From: JBJXGE01 sp046154185
Lineage (GTDB): Bacteria; Planctomycetota; UBA8108; UBA1146; JAJFFE01
DNA: 64,000 nt
Direction of reading: 5' to 3'
NCBI GenBank assembly: GCA_046154185.1
Contig: JBJXGE010000009.1
Location: forward strand, 233,027 to 297,026
The notes below the pieces were generated by a model that worked only from the letters and a program-made list of their open reading frames with translations, was not told the origin of the DNA and searched no databases. Below, piece after piece: positions 44,387 to 52,672 of the stretch (the stretch's first letter is position 1; each line of letters begins with the position of its first letter). The translations under genes were made by a program, and so were the position numbers.

Positions 44387-45656
44387 GCGGATCCCCTCTT
44401 GGTCGCCGGGTTCATTCTCGGGCTGGTCCGAGTCGCCGATGCAGATCGACCCAGCCGATCTGGACTGACACGAGGGGCGCGTCACGATAGGCGACGAGCA
44501 CTCTAGTCGCGCAAATGCCCGCTGTCGATGGCCTGTGGCACAATGCAGCAAGCGCGCGACTGGTTTGAGCCAATATCAATCAATTTCCAACAATGAACTT
44601 CATCGCGAGCTAGTCCACAGCGACATCTCAACAACCGGAACACACCAAGTGCATAGTTGTAAATGACTATTGGGTGGCAATATAAGCTCAACACGTCCGA
44701 GCCGCGAGCCGGACTTTATGCACAGATTTTGATCGTCTAGTGTTGATAACTCGTTAATAACAGCCGGGGCTCGTGGCGGTGCAGCTGAAACTGTCACGCT
44801 GCCGAGCAATTAGAAGGCGACATGGTTGCGGCGAGAGCCGGGTGCGGAGCGCTAAGGTTCTTCCTGAAAACAACTTCAGACGTCAAAGGCGCTATTGGTT
44901 CACTATTTGCCGATTGGAAGCACCAAGGATGTGAGGGCAAGGATGGAACCGCAATCCAACGCACGCGTTTTTGACGCCGCAAACTTCGGCACGACGAAGG
45001 AGTGGATTTACTTCTGCCTGGAGTTCGACCTCGAGATCTGTAGCGGTTGCCTCATGAAGTCGCGAAAACGGCCAATCGCCGGCAGTTCCGCTGGTGCCAC
45101 GCCGTGGCTCTGCGCGGCTTCCTGCGCCGCGTCCCCCATCCGAGTTCATCCGGACCTCGTCCGAGTTCTGCTCACCCGGCAGAACTGCGCGACCGCCTGC
45201 GAACTTTGTCGCGAGTCCGTCGAGTTCCGGGAATGCTGGATTTCCGATGACTGCCAACGACTCTACTGCAGTCGGCACTTGAAGCCGCTTCGACGACACG
45301 CGTTGTCAAATACGTCCCGCAAGACAAGGCACTGGTTCGGGACGAAGCTGCGAACAAGTCGTGCGCAAGTATTCACACCGGTCGCTGTTGAAGCCCCACC
45401 GCTCCATGAGTTGCAGGGGGTCTTTGACGGTCACCGACTCGTAGAGCTCGATTCTGAGGGACTCTTTCAGCTGCAGATTTGCCCAGAGCGCGTCGCCCCA
45501 CGCAACTGAACCGCCTGCCCCGCTATACGTGGGCCGAAAAATTTCCGAACTTTAGCTTTGTGTTTGTGCCGCCGACACTACCATAGCCGCAGTTAGGTCG
45601 CCGGTAACGGATCGGCGCCGCGTTGGAACTCCGTCTGAGGAATCGGGAAGGAATCT
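44387..45656. other. Gene-poor region with an AT-rich island
   Basis: 1270 bases between leftward dprA and rightward genes. 44500-44810 is clearly richer in A+T than the surroundings. It contains TTATGCACA (44716-44724, an exact TTATNCACA DnaA-box form) and TGTTGATAA (44741-44749, one mismatch to a reverse DnaA box), flanked by GC arms near 44702-44712 and 44764-44779 that can pair imperfectly. From 44943 to 45509 a 189-codon plus-strand frame with many Cys residues exists, but it has no family features, and opposite frames are equally open, so I do not call a gene; a decayed gene cannot be excluded. Confidence 0.5.
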
Positions 45657-46061
45657 GTGCGCATGCGTCTGAATTCAAAAGTTTGCGCGCTCGGTCTCGC
45701 GCTCGCGTTTTGTCTCTCGACCACAGCCCTGGCTTGTCATTCCGACTATTTCGAGCAGATCTTCACGAAAATGCAGAACCAGAAGTTGTCGAAAGATCAA
45801 CTCGCTGAGCTGATGGTGCTGAAGAAGGCTAACTACGACAAGCTTGCGTCCGACGATCACCGCAAGGGACTTAACTGCAGCCATCACGATCAACACGTGC
45901 CGACCTTCATCGCCGCCGCCGCGGGTGTGCTCGATGATTCGCAGTTCGAAGCCGTTGCCGGTAAAGAAAAAACCGAAGTGCAGAAGCTCCGCTTCGAAGT
46001 GAATCAAATCAAGAAGGAGCTCGCAGAAATCAAAGCGATGCTCAAGGAAATCGGCAAGTAA
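45657..46061 (+). CDS. Small secreted protein with His/Cys-rich centre and coiled-coil tail
   Basis: 134 residues, family not recognised. Start GTG at 45657 or ATG at 45663, both behind GGAAGGA. Signal peptide LCALGLALAFCLSTTALAC-like: cleavage after ALA or, less likely, lipidation at the Cys that follows. The mature part begins CHSDYF, then DDHRKGLNCSHHDQHVP in the middle, which has five His and a Cys within a short stretch and could bind a metal. The last 30 residues (KTEVQKLRFEVNQIKKELAE) form a heptad-like coiled coil. Followed by a good terminator, so probably transcribed alone. Confidence 0.65.
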   Translation: MRMRLNSKVCALGLALAFCLSTTALACHSDYFEQIFTKMQNQKLSKDQLAELMVLKKANYDKLASDDHRKGLNCSHHDQHVPTFIAAAAGVLDDSQFEAVAGKEKTEVQKLRFEVNQIKKELAEIKAMLKEIGK

Positions 46062-46137
46062 GTCCGCGCGGCAGTTTCCTGCGGGAGGCCGCGAAGAACT
46101 GAAGCGCGACCCCGTAAAGACCCGAGCGACGTCTACC

Positions 46138-46184
46138 ACTAGCCCCAGAACAAGCGCTGCGCGCTTATTCTGGGACTAGTTTTT
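46138..46184 (+). terminator. Intrinsic terminator after the small secreted protein gene
   Basis: A long hairpin, ACTAGCCCCAGAACAAGCGC, loop TGC, then GCGCTTATTCTGGGACTAGT: nineteen or so paired positions with two mismatches, followed directly by TTTT. It starts 77 bases after the stop codon. Confidence 0.85.
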
Positions 46185-46311
46185 CCTAAGGGTGTTGTTC
46201 CAACCCCCCTCGCGGCCGGGGCTCCGCCACGACCGCTTCACCCCCCCTTTCTGTTAGAGGGGTGTTGCTCCACGCGCGCACGATCTGGGCCTCTTATGGG
46301 CGAGAGTCCGA

Positions 46312-47796
46312 ATGTCAGTCCTGTTGCCCTACGTCTTGGCGTCGTTGCTGGCGACTCAACCCGGAAGCGCTGGCGATGTCGTTGCCATCGACGCGAACAC
46401 TCTCGCGTGGTTTGGCGACACGCAGACGGCGAGCTTTCGTGAGATCTCGACGCGGCTTCTCGGCGGCACTGGTCAGGATGCGGCGAAGTATCAACTGGCA
46501 CTCGATGGTCTCGAAGCGAGATTCCAAGAGTTCTTGCAGGCGAAGCTGAATTCAGCGCAGCCCCGAGACCGTTGCCAGCAGCTCGCGGAGTTTCTCTTCG
46601 TCGTGGAAGGTTTCGAAGCCGACAGCAACCTCATCGTCATGGAGAATCTGCTCCCCAATGGAGTCTTGAGTCGTCGTCGCGGCTATTGCCTCGGACTTTG
46701 CATGGTTCTGCTCGAACTCGGCGAGCGACTCAATTGGCCCCTCGTCCCGGTCGCCGTGCCGCGCCACACGTTTATCCGACACGAAGCGACGGCGAACGGC
46801 GAAGCCTGCAACTTTGAGACGCTTCGCAATGGCGCCGCAGTCGACGATGAGTTCTATCGCGATCAGCTTGCAACCGCCGGTGTCACGACGACGACGAAGC
46901 TGTTGCCATTGAGCAAGCGCGACTTCATGGCCCATTTGCTGAACAATCATGCTTACGTTTTGCTCTCCCACGGAAAAATCGATGCAGCGCGGGCCGAAAT
47001 CGTCGTCGCGTTGAAACTATCGCCGACACTGGTCGAAGCGCAGATTAACTTGGGAGTGTGCGAGGCAAACGAGCGGAATTACCCGCGAGCAATTGAGCTC
47101 TTCACGCAAGCGCTGACCGTATGGCCTCGCGACATCGCTTTACGCGTCAATCGCGTAAACGCACTGCTCGCGCTTGGGAAGCTTCCAGAGTCTCGTCAGG
47201 AATTTGTGGCATTATTGTCCGAGCACGCTCAACACGCGCTCGTGACGGCGGCCGCCGAGAAAGTGCTCGCGAGTATTCATCCAGTGCGCGAATGGAACCA
47301 ACGGCAGCGTTTCAGCCAGGAATTGGAGCGGGCGCAGCTCGCAGTTTTCAAGCGATCGCGAGGTCTTCAAGGAGCCTACTTCCGCGGCGCAGGGTTCGAG
47401 ACCAAAGTTTTGACTCGTACCGATCTCGACATTTCGTTCAATTGGGAATTCGGTGGGCCAACGCCGTCGCTGCCGCGCGACAATTTTTCCGCGCGTTGGG
47501 AGGGTGGAATCGAAGTTCCCGACGACGATCAGTACACGTTCTTTGTCATTTGCAGCGACGGTGTCAGGGTCTGGGTCGATGGCCGGTCGGTCGTGGATTC
47601 CTGGCGACGATCTAACGACAATTTGGTGCAGACGGAAGTGGACCTGATTGCCGGTCCGCACCGCTTCCAGATCGACTACTTCGAGTCGATCGGCCAAGCC
47701 GGCATCAAGTTGATGCTCGGCGCCAAACGACACAAAGAGCTCTTGCCGGTCGCCGAATACCTGTATTCCATCGACTTGAACTCCCCAAAGAAATGA
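46312..47796 (+). CDS. Transglutaminase-like, TPR and PA14 domain protein
   Basis: 494 residues. A short hydrophobic N-terminus (LLPYVLASLLATQPGSAGD) suggests export. The first part resembles SirB1/transglutaminase-core proteins: RRGYCLGLCMVLLELGERL has the predicted nucleophilic Cys, and VPVAVPRHTFIRHE the His. Residues about 205-300 are TPR helices (NNHAYVLLSHGKIDAARAEI, NLGVCEANERNYPRAIELF). The C-terminus from about 355 is a PA14 fold: LQGAYFRGAGFETKV, FSARWEGGIEVPDDDQYTFF, DGVRVWVDGRSVVDSW and AGIKLMLGA, a carbohydrate-binding beta barrel. The combination suggests an envelope or extracellular polysaccharide role. Function unknown. Confidence 0.75.
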   Translation: MSVLLPYVLASLLATQPGSAGDVVAIDANTLAWFGDTQTASFREISTRLLGGTGQDAAKYQLALDGLEARFQEFLQAKLNSAQPRDRCQQLAEFLFVVEGFEADSNLIVMENLLPNGVLSRRRGYCLGLCMVLLELGERLNWPLVPVAVPRHTFIRHEATANGEACNFETLRNGAAVDDEFYRDQLATAGVTTTTKLLPLSKRDFMAHLLNNHAYVLLSHGKIDAARAEIVVALKLSPTLVEAQINLGVCEANERNYPRAIELFTQALTVWPRDIALRVNRVNALLALGKLPESRQEFVALLSEHAQHALVTAAAEKVLASIHPVREWNQRQRFSQELERAQLAVFKRSRGLQGAYFRGAGFETKVLTRTDLDISFNWEFGGPTPSLPRDNFSARWEGGIEVPDDDQYTFFVICSDGVRVWVDGRSVVDSWRRSNDNLVQTEVDLIAGPHRFQIDYFESIGQAGIKLMLGAKRHKELLPVAEYLYSIDLNSPKK

Positions 47797-47885
47797 CCGA
47801 TCGGACGCGTGGTGAATTTGACGCTAGCGTTCGGTCCGACGTGCGACTCGCTATCGTGGAGTGCTAGAATCAAACCGTTCTTGAG

Positions 47886-48554
47886 ATGAGCGCAGACAGC
47901 TGTCTCCAGGCGTCAAAGAAAGTTGCGATTCGAATGCGATGTTGGCTGCTGGTCCTCGCCCTCGGGTGTACCGCGAGCGGAACTCATGAGCCGCACACGC
48001 AAGGCGCAAGCGTGCCGACCACCGCTACTCAGGACTGGTCAGAGGTCTTCTTCGTCCGCGGTATCGGTCTGCGTTTCGAACTGGAGCAGCCGGGCGAGCA
48101 ACTCATTTTGCCCGGCAAGGAGCACAATTTCCTGCGTTTCGGCAGACGCGAACTGCAGATGCTCGGCAAGGGCTTTCGAGTCAATGGACAATACATCGAG
48201 TTCAAGCCCGGCGCGCAAGTTTTTGTGCATCGGCCGGCGAGCGGTGCGCTTTATGAGCTCGAGACCGACGCGCTACGAATCGTCTTGGTGGAGGCCGAAG
48301 GGCTGTACGTACTGCGCGAAGTCGTGAATGGTCGCACACAACGGTGGTTTGTCGGTGTCGCATCGGTAACGCGCGAAGGGGAAAGCAAAGTGCGGTATGA
48401 GAGTCCGCTCGCGTCCCAACGCGGTGACGTCGCCGGTGATTCCGATCGAGCCGCGAGTGGAGAACGAACGATGCGCACAAAGACTCTCACGCTGCCGACG
48501 ACGATCCGCCTCAATCGCCGTGGCGAACTTCACGAACTTGGGACGACGCCGTGA
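47886..48554 (+). CDS. Lipoprotein of unknown function upstream of rlmN
   Basis: 222 residues with a type II signal peptide: basic n-region, then CWLLVLALGC with lipobox ALGC. An internal ATG at 47934 would leave only eleven residues before the lipid Cys, so I keep the start at 47886. The mature part is mostly beta-strand by pattern (RFELEQPGEQLILPGKEHN, QYIEFKPGAQVFVHRP) and ends in a polar tail. I do not recognise a family. The TGA overlaps the rlmN GTG (GTGA), so the two are cotranscribed. Confidence 0.6.
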   Translation: MSADSCLQASKKVAIRMRCWLLVLALGCTASGTHEPHTQGASVPTTATQDWSEVFFVRGIGLRFELEQPGEQLILPGKEHNFLRFGRRELQMLGKGFRVNGQYIEFKPGAQVFVHRPASGALYELETDALRIVLVEAEGLYVLREVVNGRTQRWFVGVASVTREGESKVRYESPLASQRGDVAGDSDRAASGERTMRTKTLTLPTTIRLNRRGELHELGTTP

Positions 48555-49657
48555 ACGCTTCGAACGAAAACACGTCAGGTGGAAAACACCTGCTCGACAT
48601 ACCCCCCAGCGAAGCGCGCGACGCGGTTGATGCGTGGATCGCCCGCGCCGGTGCGACGAAGTTCCGCGCCGACCAAGTTTGCGAACATGTATTTCGCCGG
48701 AAAATCCTCGCACCATCGCGTATGAGCAATATTCCGGAGTCGCTTCGCGAGCAACTTGCCGCGAGTTTGTTGTCGCCTGTCTTTCGCTCGATGCAGCTCT
48801 CGTGCTCAAAGGATGGAACCCGAAAGTACGGTTTTGCGCTGGCCGATGGCGCACTCATTGAAAGCGTTTGGATCCCAACCGAAGCCCGCGGCACACTCTG
48901 TGTTTCGAGCCAGGCCGGCTGCCCAGCCGGTTGCACGTTCTGCGCGACCGGAGCTGGCGGCTTCCGTCGCAATCTTCGACCTTCTGAAATCATCGGCCAG
49001 TGGCTCGCGGTGCGAGATGATCTGCTCGCAAACCAGCTCGGCGAAGTCACGCAAATTGTCTTCATGGGCATGGGCGAGCCGCTATTGAATTTCCCGCACC
49101 TACTCGCCGCGTTGCGATACATGACAGCGAGTCAGTTCTTCGCCTTTAGTCCGCGGCGCATCACCGTCTCGACAGTCGGCGTCGCACCTCGCATCGCGCC
49201 GCTCCTGGCGGAGTTCCCGCAGGTACGCCTCGCGCTCAGTTTGCATTCCGCGATCGACATCACGCGAAGCCAAATCGTCCCAATGAATCGAAAGTACTCG
49301 GTAGCAGACCTGCGCAAGACGCTCCAGGAGATTCGAGACAGCACCCGACGCATCACCCTCGAGTATGTTTTACTCAACGACGTCAACGATTCTAAAGCGG
49401 AAGCAATTGCTCTGGCCCAGTTCGCGACAGACGCCGCCAACCACATCAACTTGTTGCCGTTTCATCCGTTCCCAGGCGCAAGTTACCCGCCGACCGGCGC
49501 AACAAGATTGCGCGCTTTTCGTCGAGCGATTGAGTCCGCGGGGTATCGTGGTGACGTCACTCTGAGAAAGAGTCGCGGGCTCGATATTCAAGGAGCCTGC
49601 GGTCAATTGGCGCTGCATCAACTCGGCGATCAGCAACTCTTGCCGGCCGACAAATAG
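48551..49657 (+). CDS. rlmN: 23S rRNA (adenine-2503-C2) methyltransferase RlmN
   Basis: 368 residues, radical SAM enzyme that methylates A2503 of 23S rRNA and A37 of some tRNAs. The cluster motif is in SSQAGCPAGCTFCATGAGGF (CxxxCxxC), the SAM motif is MGMGEPLLN, and the methyl-carrying and resolving cysteines are at the expected places, the last in RGLDIQGACGQLA. GTG start overlapping the upstream lipoprotein stop. Normal length. Confidence 0.94.
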   Translation: MNASNENTSGGKHLLDIPPSEARDAVDAWIARAGATKFRADQVCEHVFRRKILAPSRMSNIPESLREQLAASLLSPVFRSMQLSCSKDGTRKYGFALADGALIESVWIPTEARGTLCVSSQAGCPAGCTFCATGAGGFRRNLRPSEIIGQWLAVRDDLLANQLGEVTQIVFMGMGEPLLNFPHLLAALRYMTASQFFAFSPRRITVSTVGVAPRIAPLLAEFPQVRLALSLHSAIDITRSQIVPMNRKYSVADLRKTLQEIRDSTRRITLEYVLLNDVNDSKAEAIALAQFATDAANHINLLPFHPFPGASYPPTGATRLRAFRRAIESAGYRGDVTLRKSRGLDIQGACGQLALHQLGDQQLLPADK

Positions 49658-49790
49658 CCACTTGCCTCGCGTCCAAATGCCTCAACTAAGAATGCGGCTG
49701 AGCCGCTGCGGGTCTTCCGAAGCCGGCGTCGAACTTCGTCGAGCGGTACCCCCCGCCGCGCGCCATGGCGCGTACGTGTGGGGTGAGCCT

Positions 49791-49828
49791 CTTCAGTCTC
49801 CCGAAAGGGCTTCGGTCTCCCGAAAAGG
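49791..49828 (+). repeat. 19-bp direct repeat, two copies
   Basis: CTTCAGTCTCCCGAAAGGG is followed at once by CTTCGGTCTCCCGAAAAGG, two mismatches between copies. Lies just upstream of the hairpin array and may belong to the same element. Confidence 0.8.
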
Positions 49829-49831
49829 CAC

Positions 49832-49948
49832 GGGGTGCTGCGGAGAGCACCCCAAAAAAAAGTGGGTGCTGCGGACAGCACCCCAAAAAAAAGCGGGTGC
49901 TGCGGACAGCACCCCAAAGAAAAACGTGCTTAGGCCAGCACCCCTAAG
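49832..49948 (-). repeat. Array of near-identical hairpins resembling tandem terminators
   Basis: Three units with a spacing of 31-32 bases. The plus-strand pattern is GGGTGCTG-CGGA-CAGCACCCC then eight A, at 49832-49861, 49862-49892 and 49893-49924; the first has a slightly changed loop. A fourth, degenerate unit (GTGCTTAGGCCAGCAC) follows to 49948. On the minus strand each unit is a GC hairpin followed by a T-run, the shape of an intrinsic terminator, immediately downstream of the LolA-like gene that ends at 49952. Open frames across it on both strands are products of the repeat. Confidence 0.85.
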
Positions 49949-49951
49949 AAA

Positions 49952-50992
49952 TCAGCCGCCCACTTTGGGCGGTACCGCCGGCTTGTCGGTCGGTTTGACC
50001 TCCGAGGGCTTGTCACCAGCAGGTTTCTCACCAGCCGGTTTATCCGCGGCCGGAGGAGTCGCTCCGTCAGGTGCTGGGTTCCCCTGCTTACGGCGCTGCT
50101 CGTCAAAATCAGGACCATCCGGACGACTGAACAGCTCATCTTTCAGTCCCTTGTTGATCGCAATCTGTTGGTACTCGCGCTCGAGATTCAGCTCGCCGTC
50201 TTCGAAGATCTTGTGGACCAACGCGAATTTGATCTTCTTGTCCGGACTATCATTGAATGGAATCGCCCGGTATTGGCCGAAGTAAACTTCTTTGCGCAGC
50301 ACGCCCGACGCACCCGGTTCGGTCCACTCTTTCTTCAAGAGCAAACCGTCGGCTTGCGAGAAACTGTAGCGCATGCGTTGCTGCGACGCGAAGGCGATCG
50401 TCTCGATGACATCCACGACAACGCTATCGACCGTATCTGTACCGATGTAACGCAACGTGTAACCGTCCTCGGACCAGGTCACAAATTGATCGTCAATCGG
50501 TTTGTCCCAAACGAACACAAGCAACGTCTTGCCACCGAGCGGGGAGACCGCTCCCATGGTCTTGACCCACGCTTTTTCACCGTCATAGACCTGCAAAAAC
50601 GTGAGCGGCTCGTCGTTCTTTGTCAGTCCCATTCCCGGCAGTTCCCACTCTTCGCGCAACCGGCCGGTGCGCTTGAAGAACTGCTGCATTTTCATCTCGG
50701 TGACGCCCGTCGGACTAAACTTCTTGTTAACGAACCGCGTCTCGCGGTCTTTGATCGCCAACAAGAGGTCTTTGCCACCGATCGCCTGCAGATACTTGTC
50801 GACAACCTCAATCGCTTTCGGATCGTTCTCGATTTTCTTGGCGGCCGGAGGCGTCGGTTTCGCGGCGCCGTCGCTTGGCTTCGCGGTTTCGGGCAGCGCG
50901 GGCGGCACCGTGGGCGGCGCAGGCGGCGTCTGCGCCGAAATCATCGCGCTGAACATGACGAGCGCGGCAAGGGCGCGAACACACTGAATCAT
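49952..50992 (-). CDS. Exported protein resembling LolA-type outer-membrane lipoprotein-sorting proteins
   Basis: 346 residues from the ATG at 50990-50992, which follows GAAGG at about 7 bases; the frame is open further upstream (to 51130) without support. Signal peptide IQCVRALAALVMFSAMISAQ, then a Pro/Ala/Lys-rich stretch of about 50 residues. The core begins at VVDKYLQAIGGKDLLLAIKD, the usual opening of LolA-like sorting proteins in Planctomycetes and Acidobacteria, and continues with beta strands (KAWVKTMGAVSPLGGK, EREYQQIAINKGLKDELFSR). The tail is rich in Lys, Pro and Ala. Similarity is by pattern only. Followed by the hairpin array. Confidence 0.6.
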   Translation of the reverse strand: MIQCVRALAALVMFSAMISAQTPPAPPTVPPALPETAKPSDGAAKPTPPAAKKIENDPKAIEVVDKYLQAIGGKDLLLAIKDRETRFVNKKFSPTGVTEMKMQQFFKRTGRLREEWELPGMGLTKNDEPLTFLQVYDGEKAWVKTMGAVSPLGGKTLLVFVWDKPIDDQFVTWSEDGYTLRYIGTDTVDSVVVDVIETIAFASQQRMRYSFSQADGLLLKKEWTEPGASGVLRKEVYFGQYRAIPFNDSPDKKIKFALVHKIFEDGELNLEREYQQIAINKGLKDELFSRPDGPDFDEQRRKQGNPAPDGATPPAADKPAGEKPAGDKPSEVKPTDKPAVPPKVGG

Positions 50993-51353
50993 GAGGAGAC
51001 CTTCGTCTTTCCATCGGGGTTTTGAAATCGTGGACGAGCTACATGTACCCGACATGATTGCGAGTTCGGAAACGTCGCCCATAGCTCGTACCGAACTGGG
51101 GAGATTAGCTGGCAGTCTGAATACTGTCAAAAGTGATTTGCTGGTGCGTGCGGCGAGTCTAATGGCAGGTCCAAGAATGACTGCTTCGGCGCGGGGTTGG
51201 CGCCGTAACTCGAAAAACGGTTTGATTCAACGGTCAACCTTGGAGATCTTGGGGATGCCGGCGGCCGCGCGCGATTCGGCGTCAGCCAGCGGTTCGCGCA
51301 ACGCGGCGCAACTCGCGCCGTGCGGTGTGGTGCACGGGCGCGTCACGGGTTCA
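50993..51353 (-). other. Intergenic region, no gene seen
   Basis: 361 bases between the LolA-like gene and the serine protease gene, both leftward. Presumably the promoter region of the LolA-like gene. No clear promoter or repeat recognised. Confidence 0.45.
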
Positions 51354-52511
51354 CTATTCTTTTGGAACAGCCGCCGGCTCGGTGCGCGCGGACCCGATCG
51401 TGCTCGTCTTGATTCCGCAGGTTTCGGCGAGGCCTTGCTCATCGAGCCAGTTCCGCACGGTCTCGAGCGGGACGAAGAGCCCCATGTGCGGCACCACCAT
51501 GGGTTGCGACTTGCCATATGTGTAAATCATGCTGCTGATCCCGACCAGGTGGCCATTGCGCTCGAGAAAAACACCACCGCCCGAATTGCCGAAGAACGTG
51601 GGCGCATTGATCATCCAAAAATTCTGACCGGCAACCATCTTGTCTTGCGAAGAAATCTCACCCAGCGTGGGTAGAGGTTTGTTACCGAGCGGACAGCCGA
51701 CCGCGTAAATCGAGTCGAAGACCTTTACTTCGCCAAGCTCTTTGCTTCCCGAGAGTCGGGCGACATAAGGCCAAGGCGTCTCAAGTTCGATCTTCAACAA
51801 CGCAATGTCGATTTCTTGCTGCGACACCAGAATCTCCGCTGGGCTTTTCGCCTGCACCATTCGATCTGTATCCGGATCGACGAATTTTATTTCTTCGATC
51901 TGGCGCGGATTCTCCTGCCCTTCGGTGATCTCTTGGATCACGTGTTGTGCGGTCAGCACATAGGTGTCGGCTTTGCCGGTCTCACTGTTGCTGACCGAGG
52001 AGATGACGACGCCGCTGCCGACGGTACCGTTCCCGCGCAATTGCACGATCGGATAGAGCATCCGTCGCTTCATTTCATCCGGCTGCCGTCGCAACGTCTG
52101 CTCGAGATCGTTTACACGCGCGTTGAGCTGCGACTCACGAAACGCGGCACCATCGATTCTCTCGAAACTCGAATTGATCAACCCGCGCATTTCACTCGAA
52201 GTGTTTTCGACAATACTGCGCAGAGTGTTGCGTTCCTCGGCAAGGTTTTGAACTTTCGCGTCGAGCACGTCGCGCACTTGATAGACGGCGGTTCTCGTCT
52301 CCGCGAGCGACGCACCCGATTCCGCGCCCACTTGTTCGAGGTCGGCCAGTCGATCGGCTTGCGCGCGGATGTTTCGCTGCATCTGATTCGTGCACGCATA
52401 GACCTCGTAGCGCGTATCGATGATTCGGCTTTGAAACCAAGAGAAGATAGCGACGATGAGCGCGAGCTTCAGTGCTTCAACGAAGATCCAGCGAAATTGG
52501 GAGTCCATCAT
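51354..52511 (-). CDS. Membrane-anchored trypsin-like serine protease
   Basis: 385 residues. One N-terminal membrane helix (LKLALIVAIFSWFQSRII), a long coiled-coil stalk (about residues 45-155), then an S1/HtrA-type protease domain. The triad is visible: His in VLTAQHVIQEI, Asp in EIDIALLKIELE, and Ser in TFFGNSGGGVFLERNG. No PDZ domain follows, unlike DegP, so the protein is shorter and the stalk may do the sensing. Two ATGs are adjacent at the start (GAAGGGACC upstream). Likely envelope protease; targets unknown. Confidence 0.85.
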   Translation of the reverse strand: MMDSQFRWIFVEALKLALIVAIFSWFQSRIIDTRYEVYACTNQMQRNIRAQADRLADLEQVGAESGASLAETRTAVYQVRDVLDAKVQNLAEERNTLRSIVENTSSEMRGLINSSFERIDGAAFRESQLNARVNDLEQTLRRQPDEMKRRMLYPIVQLRGNGTVGSGVVISSVSNSETGKADTYVLTAQHVIQEITEGQENPRQIEEIKFVDPDTDRMVQAKSPAEILVSQQEIDIALLKIELETPWPYVARLSGSKELGEVKVFDSIYAVGCPLGNKPLPTLGEISSQDKMVAGQNFWMINAPTFFGNSGGGVFLERNGHLVGISSMIYTYGKSQPMVVPHMGLFVPLETVRNWLDEQGLAETCGIKTSTIGSARTEPAAVPKE

Positions 52512-52672
52512 TGGTCCCTTCTCCGGGCGAATCGAGGCCCGACTGCGTGCGCGAGCATACGGCCCGCGAGAGTGAATTAGGCTGCTCCCAGATCATACGA
52601 TGGCTCATCGTGACGGGTCAAAATGCGAGTAGCAACTCCGGGACCCGCCCAGCGCTTGCTCACACTGTACGG

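Noticed and set aside
44943..45509. Cys-rich plus-strand frame in the gene-poor region
   Set aside because: No family similarity, no ribosome-binding site, and opposite-strand frames of similar length exist. It could be a decayed gene but the evidence is too thin.
49832..49924. Short CRISPR array
   Set aside because: The units are adjacent with no distinct spacers of constant length; what lies between hairpins is only an A-run, so this is not a CRISPR array. No cas genes nearby.
49630..49947. Short open frames on both strands across the hairpin array, with repeated Gly-Val-Leu-type peptides
   Set aside because: The repeated peptide pattern is produced by the DNA repeat itself and disappears outside it.
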